From positions 1 to 64,000 of the forward strand of contig NZ_JAKIKQ010000021.1 in assembly GCF_023284045.1 (NCBI RefSeq): 64,000 nucleotides of DNA, written 5' to 3'. Both the position numbers and the translations under genes were made by a program. This stretch comes from Shewanella kaireitica. GTDB taxonomy: Bacteria; Pseudomonadota; Gammaproteobacteria; Enterobacterales; Shewanellaceae. Positions 54,218 to 63,053 of the stretch are shown here, piece after piece (position 1 is the stretch's first letter; every line of letters begins with the position of its first letter). The notes beneath the pieces are model-generated. The model worked only from the letters and a program-made list of their open reading frames with translations, had not been told where the DNA came from and made no database searches.

Positions 54218-57200
54218 ATGACAGGACCAAATAACGTTGACGCGACCACCGCAGTAGGTAACTTCGATTTCCTCACAGAACATGACCCCATATTTCTGCA
54301 GCTAGCGCAAAGTGCTGAACGCGCTTTCTCTAGTGATCCCAATACCACATTAGTTAAGCTGCGTCAGTTTGCCGAAGCGATAACGCAAGACTTAGCCATG
54401 CGTTGCAGTATTGAATTCGATGAGCAAACAAAGCAAGCAGATCTGCTGTTTCGTATCAATCGAGAGCTGCGCCTAGAGTCACAGATCATCAGTCTATTTC
54501 ACGGGCTACGCAAAGCAGGGAATCAAGCGGTACATAAATTCAAAACTGAGCATAAATCTGCATTAGCAGGCCTCAAAGTTGCCCGTGATATTGCTATTTG
54601 GTATCACAAAGCTTTTGGCAGCCTAGGAATAAACTTCAAGCCGACTGCTTTTGTGAAACCAACGGATCCAAGCCATGAACTTGATGCCTTACAAACGCAG
54701 ATAAAATTACTTGCCTGTCAATTGGTCGAAAACAATGAACAGCTTGAAACTAACCAGCAACTCACCGCTTTACTCGCACGAGAAAAAGAAGAGTTTGCTG
54801 TACTTGCAGAACAAATGGATGCAGAAGCAAGATTGCTTGCCGAGCAAGCTAAAACACATGAGCAAGCATTAGCTAAACAACAAGTTGAGTTTGATAAAAA
54901 GCTCGCTGTAATACAAAAGCGGCTTGAGCAGCAAACTGAAGACGCGCTAAAGCTTGCTAAAGCTCAACGCAAAGAAGTTTCCAACCTAACGAATAAAGCG
55001 ACTAAAAACTTCACTTTAAATGAAGAACTAACTCGCGTGCTTATTGATGAACAGCTCATTGATGCTGGCTGGACGGCCGATAGCGAAGAGCTAGATTATC
55101 GAAAAGGCACCAGGCCAGAAAAAGGTAAAAACCTCGCTATCGCTGAATGGCCTACCTTGTATCAAGGCGAGAAAGGTCGAGCTGATTATGTTCTTTTTTG
55201 TGGGCTAGTCCCTATAGGAGTGGTTGAAGCCAAGAAAGAGAATACCAATGTAGCGGGTAAAATTGGTCAAGCTGAGCGTTATTCAAAAGGCTATAAAATA
55301 GTTACCCCTCAGCAAGGTGCGTGGGTCTTGGAAGGTAGAACCGTGGCTTGGGCTGACGAAGCAGAGGGTCACTACCATATACCTTTTGTCTATTCGTGTA
55401 ACGGCCGCGAGTTTAATAAGCAACTGGCCGAGCTATCAGGGATTTGGTTCCGTGATACACGAAAAAACAGTAATCAAGCCCGTGCATTACAAGCATTTCA
55501 CTCACCAAATGGCTTACTAGACAGGCTTAAGCGCGATAAAGAACAAGCTGAAAAGTTACTGCAACAAGAAGGCTTTGAATATTTAGGTCTGCGTGATTAT
55601 CAACAAAAAGCCATTGAGGCAGTTGAAATAGCACTAGAACAAGATAAAACCGAGTGCCTTTTGGCCATGGCTACAGGAACGGGGAAAACGCGAACCATTA
55701 TCGGCTTGATGTATCGTTTTTTAAAGGCCGAGCGCTTCAATCGAATTTTATTCTTAGTTGATAGAACAGCGCTGGGCGAACAGGCCTGTGACTCATTTGA
55801 TGAAGCCAAGTTAGAACAAAATAAAACCTTATCATCTATCTATAACATCGCTGAACTTGGGGATATGAAAGCCGAAGCTGAAACCCGTATTCAAGTGGCC
55901 ACGGTTCAAGCTATGGTGCAGCGTATCTTTATGTCTGATACGCCACCAGCACTCGATGAATTTGACTGTATTATTGTTGATGAAGCTCACCGTGGTTATG
56001 CCCTTGACCAACAGATGACAGAAGGTGAGCTCGCTAACCGCGATGCTCGCCAATATCTATCCAGTTATCGAAGAGTCTTGGATTATTTTGATGCAGTGCG
56101 TATAGGTTTAACCGCAACCCCTGCCAAACATACTAGCGAGATATTCGGTAAACCTGTTTACACCTACAGTTACCGTGAAGCGGTTGCAGCAGATTGGCTA
56201 ATTGATCACGAGCCACCCATTCGCTATGAAACCTTACTAACCCAAAATGGCATCAAGTTTGAAAAGGGAGAGAAAGTCTCAGCATTGAACACCCAAACTG
56301 GTGAAATAGAAACTGCAGACTTAGAAGATGAACTCAAATTTGATGTGGAATCATTTAACCGCCGCGTGATAACCAAAAACTTTAACCAAGTGATTTGCAA
56401 ACAACTCGCGACAGAGGACTTAGACCCATTCGGCGAAGAGAAAACCCTAATCTTCTGTGCCACTGACTTACATGCGGACATGGTTAAATCTGCGTTAGAT
56501 GAAGAGTTTAAAGCCCTTTATGGTGAGCAGTATAACCAAGCTGCGGTAGCCAAAATTACAGGTCAAAGTGATAAAGTCGCGCAACTTATTCGCAAGTATA
56601 AAAATGAGACCTACCCGAATATCGCCATCACAGTAGATCTGCTGACAACAGGTATCGATGTGCCCAAGATCGGCCACTTAGTTTTTCTACGTCGAGTAAA
56701 ATCGCGCATTCTCTACGAACAAATGATGGGCCGCGCAACTAGACGCTGTGATGATATCGGTAAAACCGTGTTCAAAGTGTATGATCCAGTTGATCTTTAT
56801 AGTGCACTTGAAGAAGTGAATACCATGAAGCCCATCGTTAAAGACCCTAAAATCACCCTAGAACAGCTGGTGGACGAACTCAGTGATGATGCTCACTTAG
56901 AGCGAGCTCTCAACACTCCAGGTGAGCAAGCTAGCACGAATGACACCAACAGTAGCCATGCAGATGATGTACTTGATCAGCTCAGCCAAAAAGTCATGCG
57001 TATTATGCGTAAAGCCGTTAAAAAAGCAGAAAATAAACCTGAGCTTAAAACCAAGTTAGATCAACTTGAAGGAATATGGGGCGTAGCACCCGACAAACTC
57101 CACCAGCATCTACACCAAATAGGCCCTAAACAGGCAGCTCAGTTCTTTAAGCAACACCAAGGCCTGATCAATCAACTCGCCGAAGTCAGGTTTTTAGCTG

Positions 57201-57778
57201 GCAGTGACAAAATGCCTGTCATATACGAAGGACACGACGAATTTGTTAGCCGCCAGCAGAACTATGGCGTACACGAAAAACCTGCCGATTACCTTGAAAG
57301 CTTTAATGATTTCATCAAGAAAAATATTAACTTGTCAGTCGCCTTATCCGTGGTAGTGAATAGACCCAAAGATCTCACCAGAGAGCAACTGATAGAAGTA
57401 AAGTTACTGCTTGATAACGCAGGGTACAGCGAAGCAAACTTGCAAAGTGCATGGCGCAAAAACACTAATCAAGATATTGCTGCCAGTATTATCGGCTATA
57501 TCAGGCAAGCTGCACTTGATGAGGCGCTGGTACCTTTTGAACAGCGAGTACAAAAGGCAATACAGCGTATTTACAGCGAACACACTTGGAACCCAAACCA
57601 ACGAAAGTGGCTGGACAGGCTTGCCAAGCAATTAGTCCACGAAGCTGTCATAGATACCGCATTCATCAATAAACGCTTTGCTGAACATGGCGGCGCAAAG
57701 ACCTTAAATACAATGCTAGGCGACCAACTCGATACCATACTCGATGAGCTTAACTTATACCTTTGGCAAGCGGGTTAA
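54218..57778 (+). CDS. hsdR: type I restriction enzyme R subunit
   Basis: HsdR is the translocase and nuclease subunit of a type I restriction complex. The 1186-residue protein has an N-terminal DUF4145-like helical domain (about 15-150, with LFHGLRKAGNQAVHKF) and a coiled-coil stretch (about 165-265). Next is the RecB-like nuclease with D323 and E337-A-K339 (GRADYVLF...IGVVEAKK). An SF2 motor follows with Walker A GTGKT near 487 and DEAH at 588-591, a QxxGRxxR-type motif MMGRATRR, and a C-terminal HsdM-contact region. All key residues are present. The ATG at 54218 follows GAGGAAG. Confidence 0.95.
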   Translation: MTGPNNVDATTAVGNFDFLTEHDPIFLQLAQSAERAFSSDPNTTLVKLRQFAEAITQDLAMRCSIEFDEQTKQADLLFRINRELRLESQIISLFHGLRKAGNQAVHKFKTEHKSALAGLKVARDIAIWYHKAFGSLGINFKPTAFVKPTDPSHELDALQTQIKLLACQLVENNEQLETNQQLTALLAREKEEFAVLAEQMDAEARLLAEQAKTHEQALAKQQVEFDKKLAVIQKRLEQQTEDALKLAKAQRKEVSNLTNKATKNFTLNEELTRVLIDEQLIDAGWTADSEELDYRKGTRPEKGKNLAIAEWPTLYQGEKGRADYVLFCGLVPIGVVEAKKENTNVAGKIGQAERYSKGYKIVTPQQGAWVLEGRTVAWADEAEGHYHIPFVYSCNGREFNKQLAELSGIWFRDTRKNSNQARALQAFHSPNGLLDRLKRDKEQAEKLLQQEGFEYLGLRDYQQKAIEAVEIALEQDKTECLLAMATGTGKTRTIIGLMYRFLKAERFNRILFLVDRTALGEQACDSFDEAKLEQNKTLSSIYNIAELGDMKAEAETRIQVATVQAMVQRIFMSDTPPALDEFDCIIVDEAHRGYALDQQMTEGELANRDARQYLSSYRRVLDYFDAVRIGLTATPAKHTSEIFGKPVYTYSYREAVAADWLIDHEPPIRYETLLTQNGIKFEKGEKVSALNTQTGEIETADLEDELKFDVESFNRRVITKNFNQVICKQLATEDLDPFGEEKTLIFCATDLHADMVKSALDEEFKALYGEQYNQAAVAKITGQSDKVAQLIRKYKNETYPNIAITVDLLTTGIDVPKIGHLVFLRRVKSRILYEQMMGRATRRCDDIGKTVFKVYDPVDLYSALEEVNTMKPIVKDPKITLEQLVDELSDDAHLERALNTPGEQASTNDTNSSHADDVLDQLSQKVMRIMRKAVKKAENKPELKTKLDQLEGIWGVAPDKLHQHLHQIGPKQAAQFFKQHQGLINQLAEVRFLAGSDKMPVIYEGHDEFVSRQQNYGVHEKPADYLESFNDFIKKNINLSVALSVVVNRPKDLTREQLIEVKLLLDNAGYSEANLQSAWRKNTNQDIAASIIGYIRQAALDEALVPFEQRVQKAIQRIYSEHTWNPNQRKWLDRLAKQLVHEAVIDTAFINKRFAEHGGAKTLNTMLGDQLDTILDELNLYLWQAG

Positions 57779-57841
57779 TACATAGTCACAGGCGGGGGGT
57801 CACAGCCAAATGGCCGCACGGACATGTATAGGAACCCGTGT

Positions 57842-58020
57842 TTTCTATACATATAAACTTAACCAGTATAGATATCGGCACTTTCTATACATGTCGATGC
57901 TATCGACATAAATGCTCATCAAACGCAACACATGTCGATTAAATCGGATTTTATAAACATGTTTTCTTTACATGTCGATTGAATCGACATAAGCTCACTG
58001 CAATATCTATTTATGTCGAT
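57842..58020. repeat. 40-41-bp periodic TGTCGAT/ATCGACA operator-like array
   Basis: TGTCGAT occurs at 57892, 57933, 57973 and 58014, that is at 41-, 40- and 41-bp steps. Two copies are completed into perfect palindromes by ATCGACA after a 3-bp spacer (57892-57908 and 57973-57989), one is imperfect (ATCGGAT), and the last is a half site. The flanking TTTCTATACAT occurs at 57842 and 57882, again 40 bp apart. ATGTATAG (57824-57831) opposes CTATACAT. The array fills the gap just before fic. Confidence 0.85.
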
Positions 58021-58039
58021 AAAAGAAGGTTTTTTAAAC

Positions 58040-59179
58040 ATGAAATGGCAAGCTGCACAAGCATACAACCATTTACCCCCGCTACCGCTAGATAGCGACC
58101 TTGGGGAGTTAGCCGAAACCTTACCTATACTCAAAGCCTGTATTCCTGCCCGTGCTGCCCTCGCCGAACTTAAACAAGCGGGTGAGTTACTGCCAAACCA
58201 AGGGTTGCTCATCAACTTACTGCCTCTGCTTGAAGCACAAGGCAGTAGTGAGATTGAAAATATTGTCACTACTACCGACAAACTGTTTCAGTACGCCCAA
58301 GAGGACAGCCAAGCTGACCCAATGACTAAAGAGGCGCTGCGCTACCGTACCGCCCTTTACCAAGGCTTTACCGAACTAACCAGTAGGCCTTTATGTGTTA
58401 CGACTGCACTAGAGATCTGCAGTACCATTAAGTCGGTACAGATGGATATACGTAAAGTGCCAGGTACTAGCTTAACCAATCAAGCTACGGGGGAAGTTAT
58501 CTATACCCCACCAACAGGTGAGACCGTCATTCGCGATCTACTCGGTAACTGGGAAGCCTTTTTACACAACCCAGATGATGTCGACCCACTGATTAAGATG
58601 GCGATGGCACATTATCAGTTTGAAGCTATTCACCCATTTATTGATGGTAATGGCCGTACTGGACGTGTACTCAATATTCTTTATCTGATTGACCAACAAC
58701 TACTTAGCGCTCCTATCTTGTATCTAAGCCGTTATATCGTCGCGAATAAGCAAGATTATTACCGCTTGTTATTGAACGTAACTACTAAGCAGGAGTGGCA
58801 ACCCTGGATCATCTTTATCCTTAACGCCGTCGAGCAAACCGCTAAGTGGACCACCCATAAGATAGCCGCTGCCCGTGAACTTATCGAACACACCGCAGAG
58901 CATGTACGTCAGCAATTACCTAAAATCTACAGCTACGAGCTAGTACAGGTGATATTCGAGCAGCCTTACTGTCGCATTCAAAACCTAGTCGAAAACGACT
59001 TAGCTAAGCGTCAAACGGCTTCAGTCTACTTAAAACAGCTCTGTGATATTGGCGTGTTACAAGAAGTCCAATCGGGCAAAGAGAAGCTTTTCGTACACCC
59101 TAAATTTGTTGAACTGATGACCCAAGACAGTAATCAGTTCAGCCCTTATTTCGAAAGTACTAATGCGGTGACAAAGTAA
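58040..59179 (+). CDS. fic: Fic-domain AMP transferase, class II
   Basis: Fic proteins usually transfer AMP from ATP to a target protein. The 379-residue product has the inhibitory helix motif SSEIEN (69-74, with E73) on the N-terminal side, the catalytic loop HPFIDGNGRTGR (198-209) in complete form, and a C-terminal winged-helix region (about 290-365). The self-inhibiting helix makes it a class II enzyme that needs no separate antitoxin. The ATG at 58040 gives the usual start MKWQAAQAYNHLPPLP; an earlier ATG at 58013 lies inside the repeat array. It sits between hsdR and hsdM and is presumably autoregulated by the repeats. Confidence 0.9.
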   Translation: MKWQAAQAYNHLPPLPLDSDLGELAETLPILKACIPARAALAELKQAGELLPNQGLLINLLPLLEAQGSSEIENIVTTTDKLFQYAQEDSQADPMTKEALRYRTALYQGFTELTSRPLCVTTALEICSTIKSVQMDIRKVPGTSLTNQATGEVIYTPPTGETVIRDLLGNWEAFLHNPDDVDPLIKMAMAHYQFEAIHPFIDGNGRTGRVLNILYLIDQQLLSAPILYLSRYIVANKQDYYRLLLNVTTKQEWQPWIIFILNAVEQTAKWTTHKIAAARELIEHTAEHVRQQLPKIYSYELVQVIFEQPYCRIQNLVENDLAKRQTASVYLKQLCDIGVLQEVQSGKEKLFVHPKFVELMTQDSNQFSPYFESTNAVTK

Positions 59180-59234
59180 GTCACTGCATCAGTAACAGAA
59201 CCTAATCCAAATTATTTAAAGATTGAGAACAATT

Positions 59235-60830
59235 ATGAGCATGACTTCAAGCAATAGTGACATCGTACAAAAGCTGTGGAACCTCTGTGACGTACTGCGT
59301 GACGACGGCATTAACTACTCCGATTACGTCACCGAGCTAGTCCTACTGCTGTTTATTAAAATGGTGCATGAGAACAGTGAGGCAGGCTTACTGAGCGAGC
59401 ACACCATGCCAATAGGTTGTCGCTGGGGTGACTTAAGTGATAAAGATGGCATAAATTTACTCAATGACTATAAAAATATCTTGATGACCCTATCTACAGG
59501 GAAACGTCGCGAAGTAGACCCTGAAGATCCAAAAAATACCATTGAAAAAACAGTTGTAACAGACCCACTGATTCTTGCTATTTATGCCGATGCACAAACA
59601 CGCCTGCGTGAGCCTCGCCACTTAAAGCAATTGATCAAATCACTAGATAGTATCAATTGGTTCGATGCTCAAAAAGATGGCCTCGGTGACTTATATGAAG
59701 GCTTGTTAGAGAAGAATGCTAACGAAACTAAATCAGGTGCAGGGCAGTACTTCACACCTCGTGCTCTCATTGATTCGATAGTTCGCTGTGTAAAACCCAA
59801 AGCAGGTGAGTTGATTCAAGACCCTGCGGCAGGAACTGCTGGTTTCCTTATTTCAGCACATAAATACATCAAAGATAATACAGATGAATTGTATGACCTG
59901 ACAGGACAGAATGGCCTACCTACCCGTGAAGACCAAATCAAGAAGAATTACATCGGTGTTGAGTTAGTCCCCAACACCCGCCGTTTAGCACTTATGAATT
60001 GTTTACTCAATGGTATAGAAGGTGGCAAAGATGGTGCTATTCAACTAGGTAATGCCCTTGGGGAAGCTGGTGTTAACCTTAAAAAAGCTAATGTCATCCT
60101 TGCCAATCCTCCGTTTGGAACAAGTAAAGGCGGTGATGCATCGATAACCCGTAAGGATTTAACCTATCCCACCAGCAACAAGCAGCTGGCATTTTTGCAG
60201 CACATCTATCGTAACCTAAAGGCTGGTGGACGTGCTGCCGTAGTATTGCCTGATAACGTCTTGTTTGAAGCAGGTGTCGGAACCGATATCCGCCGCGATC
60301 TGATGAATAAATGTAACCTGAACACTATTTTGCGATTGCCAACTGGTATCTTCTACGCCGCAGGCGTGAAGACCAACGTACTGTTCTTCACTAAAGGCAG
60401 TGAAACAGACAAGTTACAGGAAGAGAACTGCACTAAGAATACTTGGGTTTACGACCTACGTACCAACATGCCAAGCTTTGGTAAACGTACTCCCTTTGGT
60501 GAGCAGCATCTTAAGCCATTTGAGGCTGTGTATAACATCGTATTAGCAGAGCGAAAAGAGGGCGAGTGGAGCTTTGTTTCAGATACACAAAATGGCAATA
60601 AAGATACTTCTCGTTGGAAATGCTTTAGCCGTAAATATATCAGCGAGACTAAAGGTGACTCACTGGACATCTCATGGGTCAAAGATGCCGATAGTGTCGA
60701 TGCTGCTGATCTAGGTACACCAGAAGAGCTAGCGGGTGAAGCCATGACTGAGCTTAAAGGGGCTTTGGCGGATCTTGAAGCTTTAGTTAAGTCGTTAGGC
60801 TCTGAAAAGAAATCAGGGGTGAAGGGATGA
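59235..60830 (+). CDS. hsdM: type I restriction-modification methyltransferase subunit
   Basis: HsdM is the adenine-N6 methyltransferase of the type I complex. The 531-residue protein has an HsdM N-terminal helical domain (about 5-140) and the methyltransferase domain. The SAM motif is DPAAGTAGFL from residue 196 and the catalytic NPPF from residue 291. GAGQYFTPRALID just before motif I is typical. The ATG at 59235 is 55 bp after the fic stop; the open frame starts four codons earlier at a weaker codon. It overlaps hsdS by 4 bp. Confidence 0.95.
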   Translation: MSMTSSNSDIVQKLWNLCDVLRDDGINYSDYVTELVLLLFIKMVHENSEAGLLSEHTMPIGCRWGDLSDKDGINLLNDYKNILMTLSTGKRREVDPEDPKNTIEKTVVTDPLILAIYADAQTRLREPRHLKQLIKSLDSINWFDAQKDGLGDLYEGLLEKNANETKSGAGQYFTPRALIDSIVRCVKPKAGELIQDPAAGTAGFLISAHKYIKDNTDELYDLTGQNGLPTREDQIKKNYIGVELVPNTRRLALMNCLLNGIEGGKDGAIQLGNALGEAGVNLKKANVILANPPFGTSKGGDASITRKDLTYPTSNKQLAFLQHIYRNLKAGGRAAVVLPDNVLFEAGVGTDIRRDLMNKCNLNTILRLPTGIFYAAGVKTNVLFFTKGSETDKLQEENCTKNTWVYDLRTNMPSFGKRTPFGEQHLKPFEAVYNIVLAERKEGEWSFVSDTQNGNKDTSRWKCFSRKYISETKGDSLDISWVKDADSVDAADLGTPEELAGEAMTELKGALADLEALVKSLGSEKKSGVKG

Positions 60831-62248
60831 GTGAATTTGGTTTATTGCCTGATGGATGGCTTGATACGCAGCTAGGTCAAATTGTTGATTATGGTAAAAC
60901 AGCTAAGAAAACGCTGGAAGATGTAGAGTCTGAAACTTGGATTCTTGAATTGGAAGATATCGAAAAGGATTCATCTAAGCTTCTTAAAAAAGTTAATGCT
61001 TCTGAGCGCCCTTTTAAAAGTACAAAAAATGCTTTTAAAAAAGGTGACGTACTCTATGGCAAACTGCGACCATATTTAAATAAGGTAATAATTGCAGAAT
61101 ATGATGGTGTCTGTACCACGGAAATAATCCCCATTGACTCTAAGCCTTTCTGTTCTAACAGCTACCTTTTTTACTGGTTAAAGGGTTCTAAATTTTTACA
61201 TTATGTTGATGAAGTCAGCTACGGCGTCAACATGCCTAGGCTTGGTACTAAAGATGGTAATGCTGCACCATTTCGTTTAGCCCCACTAGCCGAACAAAAA
61301 GTCATAGCCGACAAGCTGGATGAGCTGCTAGCGCAGGTGGAAAGCACCAAAGCCCGCCTCGATGCCATCCCCGCCATCTTAAAATCATTCCGCCAATCCG
61401 TCCTCGCCGCCGCAGTCAGCGGAAAATTGACAGAAGAATGGCGTGGTGAGAATGAAGTGACTTGTGCAAATGAAGAGCATTTGGACATTAAGTATGAGAT
61501 TCCTGAAGAATATAAAAACATAGTTCGACCCGAAGAATGGATAGTTACCTCAATAGGGAATATCGCTACTTTTCAACAAGGAATGCAAATAGCAAAGTCA
61601 ACGAGATATACCGAACCAGGTAATAATCGCTTACCGATCCTTAGGATTGGAAGTTATACAACTAAATTTAGCAAGGATGTTGACTATGTAGAATTAGGTG
61701 AGGATTCATTAATTGCTGAGCCGTCAGATATCATACTAACTCGTACAGGTGAGACTAGAGGACGTGTTTTAACGGGTTTTAAAGGTGTTTTTCATAACAA
61801 TACTTTTAGAATTAATTTCAACCAAAGTGTTATAAAACGTGAGTTTTTGATTATTTCACTTAATGAACGTTCAGCTCAGAATTATATTTTAGAAGTATCC
61901 GGTCGTTCGGCTCAACCAGACCTTACTCACAAAAGGTTTGGCCCATGCCCCATTTCACTGCCTCCTCTAAGTGAACAAACTAAAATCGTCCGCCGTGTCG
62001 AAGACTTATTCGCTTTTGCCGATAAAGTCGAAGCTCAGGTCAATGAAGCTCAAACACGGGTTAACAACCTCACACAGTCGATACTCGCTAAAGCCTTCAG
62101 AGGCGAACTCACCGCCGAATGGCGCGCCGCTAACCCTGAACTCATTAGCGGTGAAAACAGCGCCGCAGCCCTGCTTGAGCGTATTAAGGTTGAAAGAGAA
62201 AAGCTAAAGCCTGTCAAGAAAACAAGGGCTAAAAAGGCAAAAGCATGA
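60827..62248 (+). CDS. hsdS: type I restriction-modification specificity subunit
   Basis: HsdS determines the bipartite recognition sequence. The 473-residue protein has two target recognition domains (about 1-150 and 225-378). Each is followed by a conserved helical spacer: PLAEQKVIADKLDELLAQVE through SGKLTEEWR (153-205), and PLSEQTKIVRRVEDLFAFAD through RGELTAEWR (about 380-435). The recognition domains are more AT-rich than the spacers, as is usual when they are exchanged by recombination. No second specificity gene lies in the window. ATGA overlaps couple it to hsdM and to the next gene. Confidence 0.95.
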   Translation: MSEFGLLPDGWLDTQLGQIVDYGKTAKKTLEDVESETWILELEDIEKDSSKLLKKVNASERPFKSTKNAFKKGDVLYGKLRPYLNKVIIAEYDGVCTTEIIPIDSKPFCSNSYLFYWLKGSKFLHYVDEVSYGVNMPRLGTKDGNAAPFRLAPLAEQKVIADKLDELLAQVESTKARLDAIPAILKSFRQSVLAAAVSGKLTEEWRGENEVTCANEEHLDIKYEIPEEYKNIVRPEEWIVTSIGNIATFQQGMQIAKSTRYTEPGNNRLPILRIGSYTTKFSKDVDYVELGEDSLIAEPSDIILTRTGETRGRVLTGFKGVFHNNTFRINFNQSVIKREFLIISLNERSAQNYILEVSGRSAQPDLTHKRFGPCPISLPPLSEQTKIVRRVEDLFAFADKVEAQVNEAQTRVNNLTQSILAKAFRGELTAEWRAANPELISGENSAAALLERIKVEREKLKPVKKTRAKKAKA

Positions 62249-62991
62249 TTGAAGTGATTAACCAAATTAAGTCCCAAGATGAATACTTGGGTAAAGGGAT
62301 TCTGTTCGCTGCCACCCATATGCGTGAAGACCCTGCTATCGCACTGAGCAAGTGCCGTGCATTACTCGAAGAACTTGTAAACCAATTAGAGCAGGCTCAA
62401 GGCTATGGCCTGAATGACCGCATTGCATCACTGAACGGTCAGGTTTCCGATAGCATAATCACCCAGATGCACTTTATTAGGAAGATGGGCAACATAGGCA
62501 CCCATGCAGCTGCTGACGCTAACCAGCAAAGCTGTGCCCAATGCATCACAAGCCTTATCGCTGTCGCCTGCTGGTTCTACGATATAGACAATACCTTGCC
62601 TACATTCGAGCTGGTGGAGCCTAAATTAACACCAAAGAGTGAAAACGAAATGACTCAAGCCACACCACTGCAAGCCCGCTACTTTATTGCTGATGCCATA
62701 CATAAAACTTGGTCAAAAATCGCCGTACTCACCTCAGATGGCGTGCTATACAGCGAATACTTGCACTTCATGAACCCAAGAACCTTCAAGCATGAAGGAA
62801 TAGACTTTGAAAGCTTCAAAGCTAGCGACTTTAACTTCGGTGCAGATGAACACGGCCACGGCTACCAGCCCCTTAGAGAAGTAACCTGTGAACAAGCCAA
62901 AGCTTTCATGCTAACCAAACAAAGTAATTGGGTTGCTAGGTATCTTTCTAGTTGTGAAACTGAACTCAAAGATGATGACTTGCCGTTTTAG
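62245..62991 (+). CDS. RM-linked accessory protein with DUF4145-like N-terminus
   Basis: The 248-residue protein has an N-terminal helical domain (about 15-120) with EDPAIALSKCRALLEELVNQ, RIASLN and IITQMHFIRKMGNIGTHAA. Its spacing and residues match the N-terminal domain of the HsdR at 54218 (SDPNTTLVKLRQFAEAIT, RINREL, IISLFHGLRKAGNQAVHKF). The C-terminal half (about 140-248) is unlike anything I can name. It overlaps hsdS by 4 bp (ATGA), so it is translated with the RM subunits and may join or regulate the complex. Confidence 0.8.
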   Translation: MIEVINQIKSQDEYLGKGILFAATHMREDPAIALSKCRALLEELVNQLEQAQGYGLNDRIASLNGQVSDSIITQMHFIRKMGNIGTHAAADANQQSCAQCITSLIAVACWFYDIDNTLPTFELVEPKLTPKSENEMTQATPLQARYFIADAIHKTWSKIAVLTSDGVLYSEYLHFMNPRTFKHEGIDFESFKASDFNFGADEHGHGYQPLREVTCEQAKAFMLTKQSNWVARYLSSCETELKDDDLPF

Positions 62992-63053
62992 CAATAGAAC
63001 CGCCTGACTTAAGCTGCAAAACTGTAACCGTAAGCCACAAGGAATATAGCTCA

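Noticed and set aside
57842..58020. CRISPR array
   Set aside because: The regular spacing is suggestive, but the repeated core is only 7-17 bp, copies diverge, there is no cas gene nearby, and the position before fic fits an operator array better.
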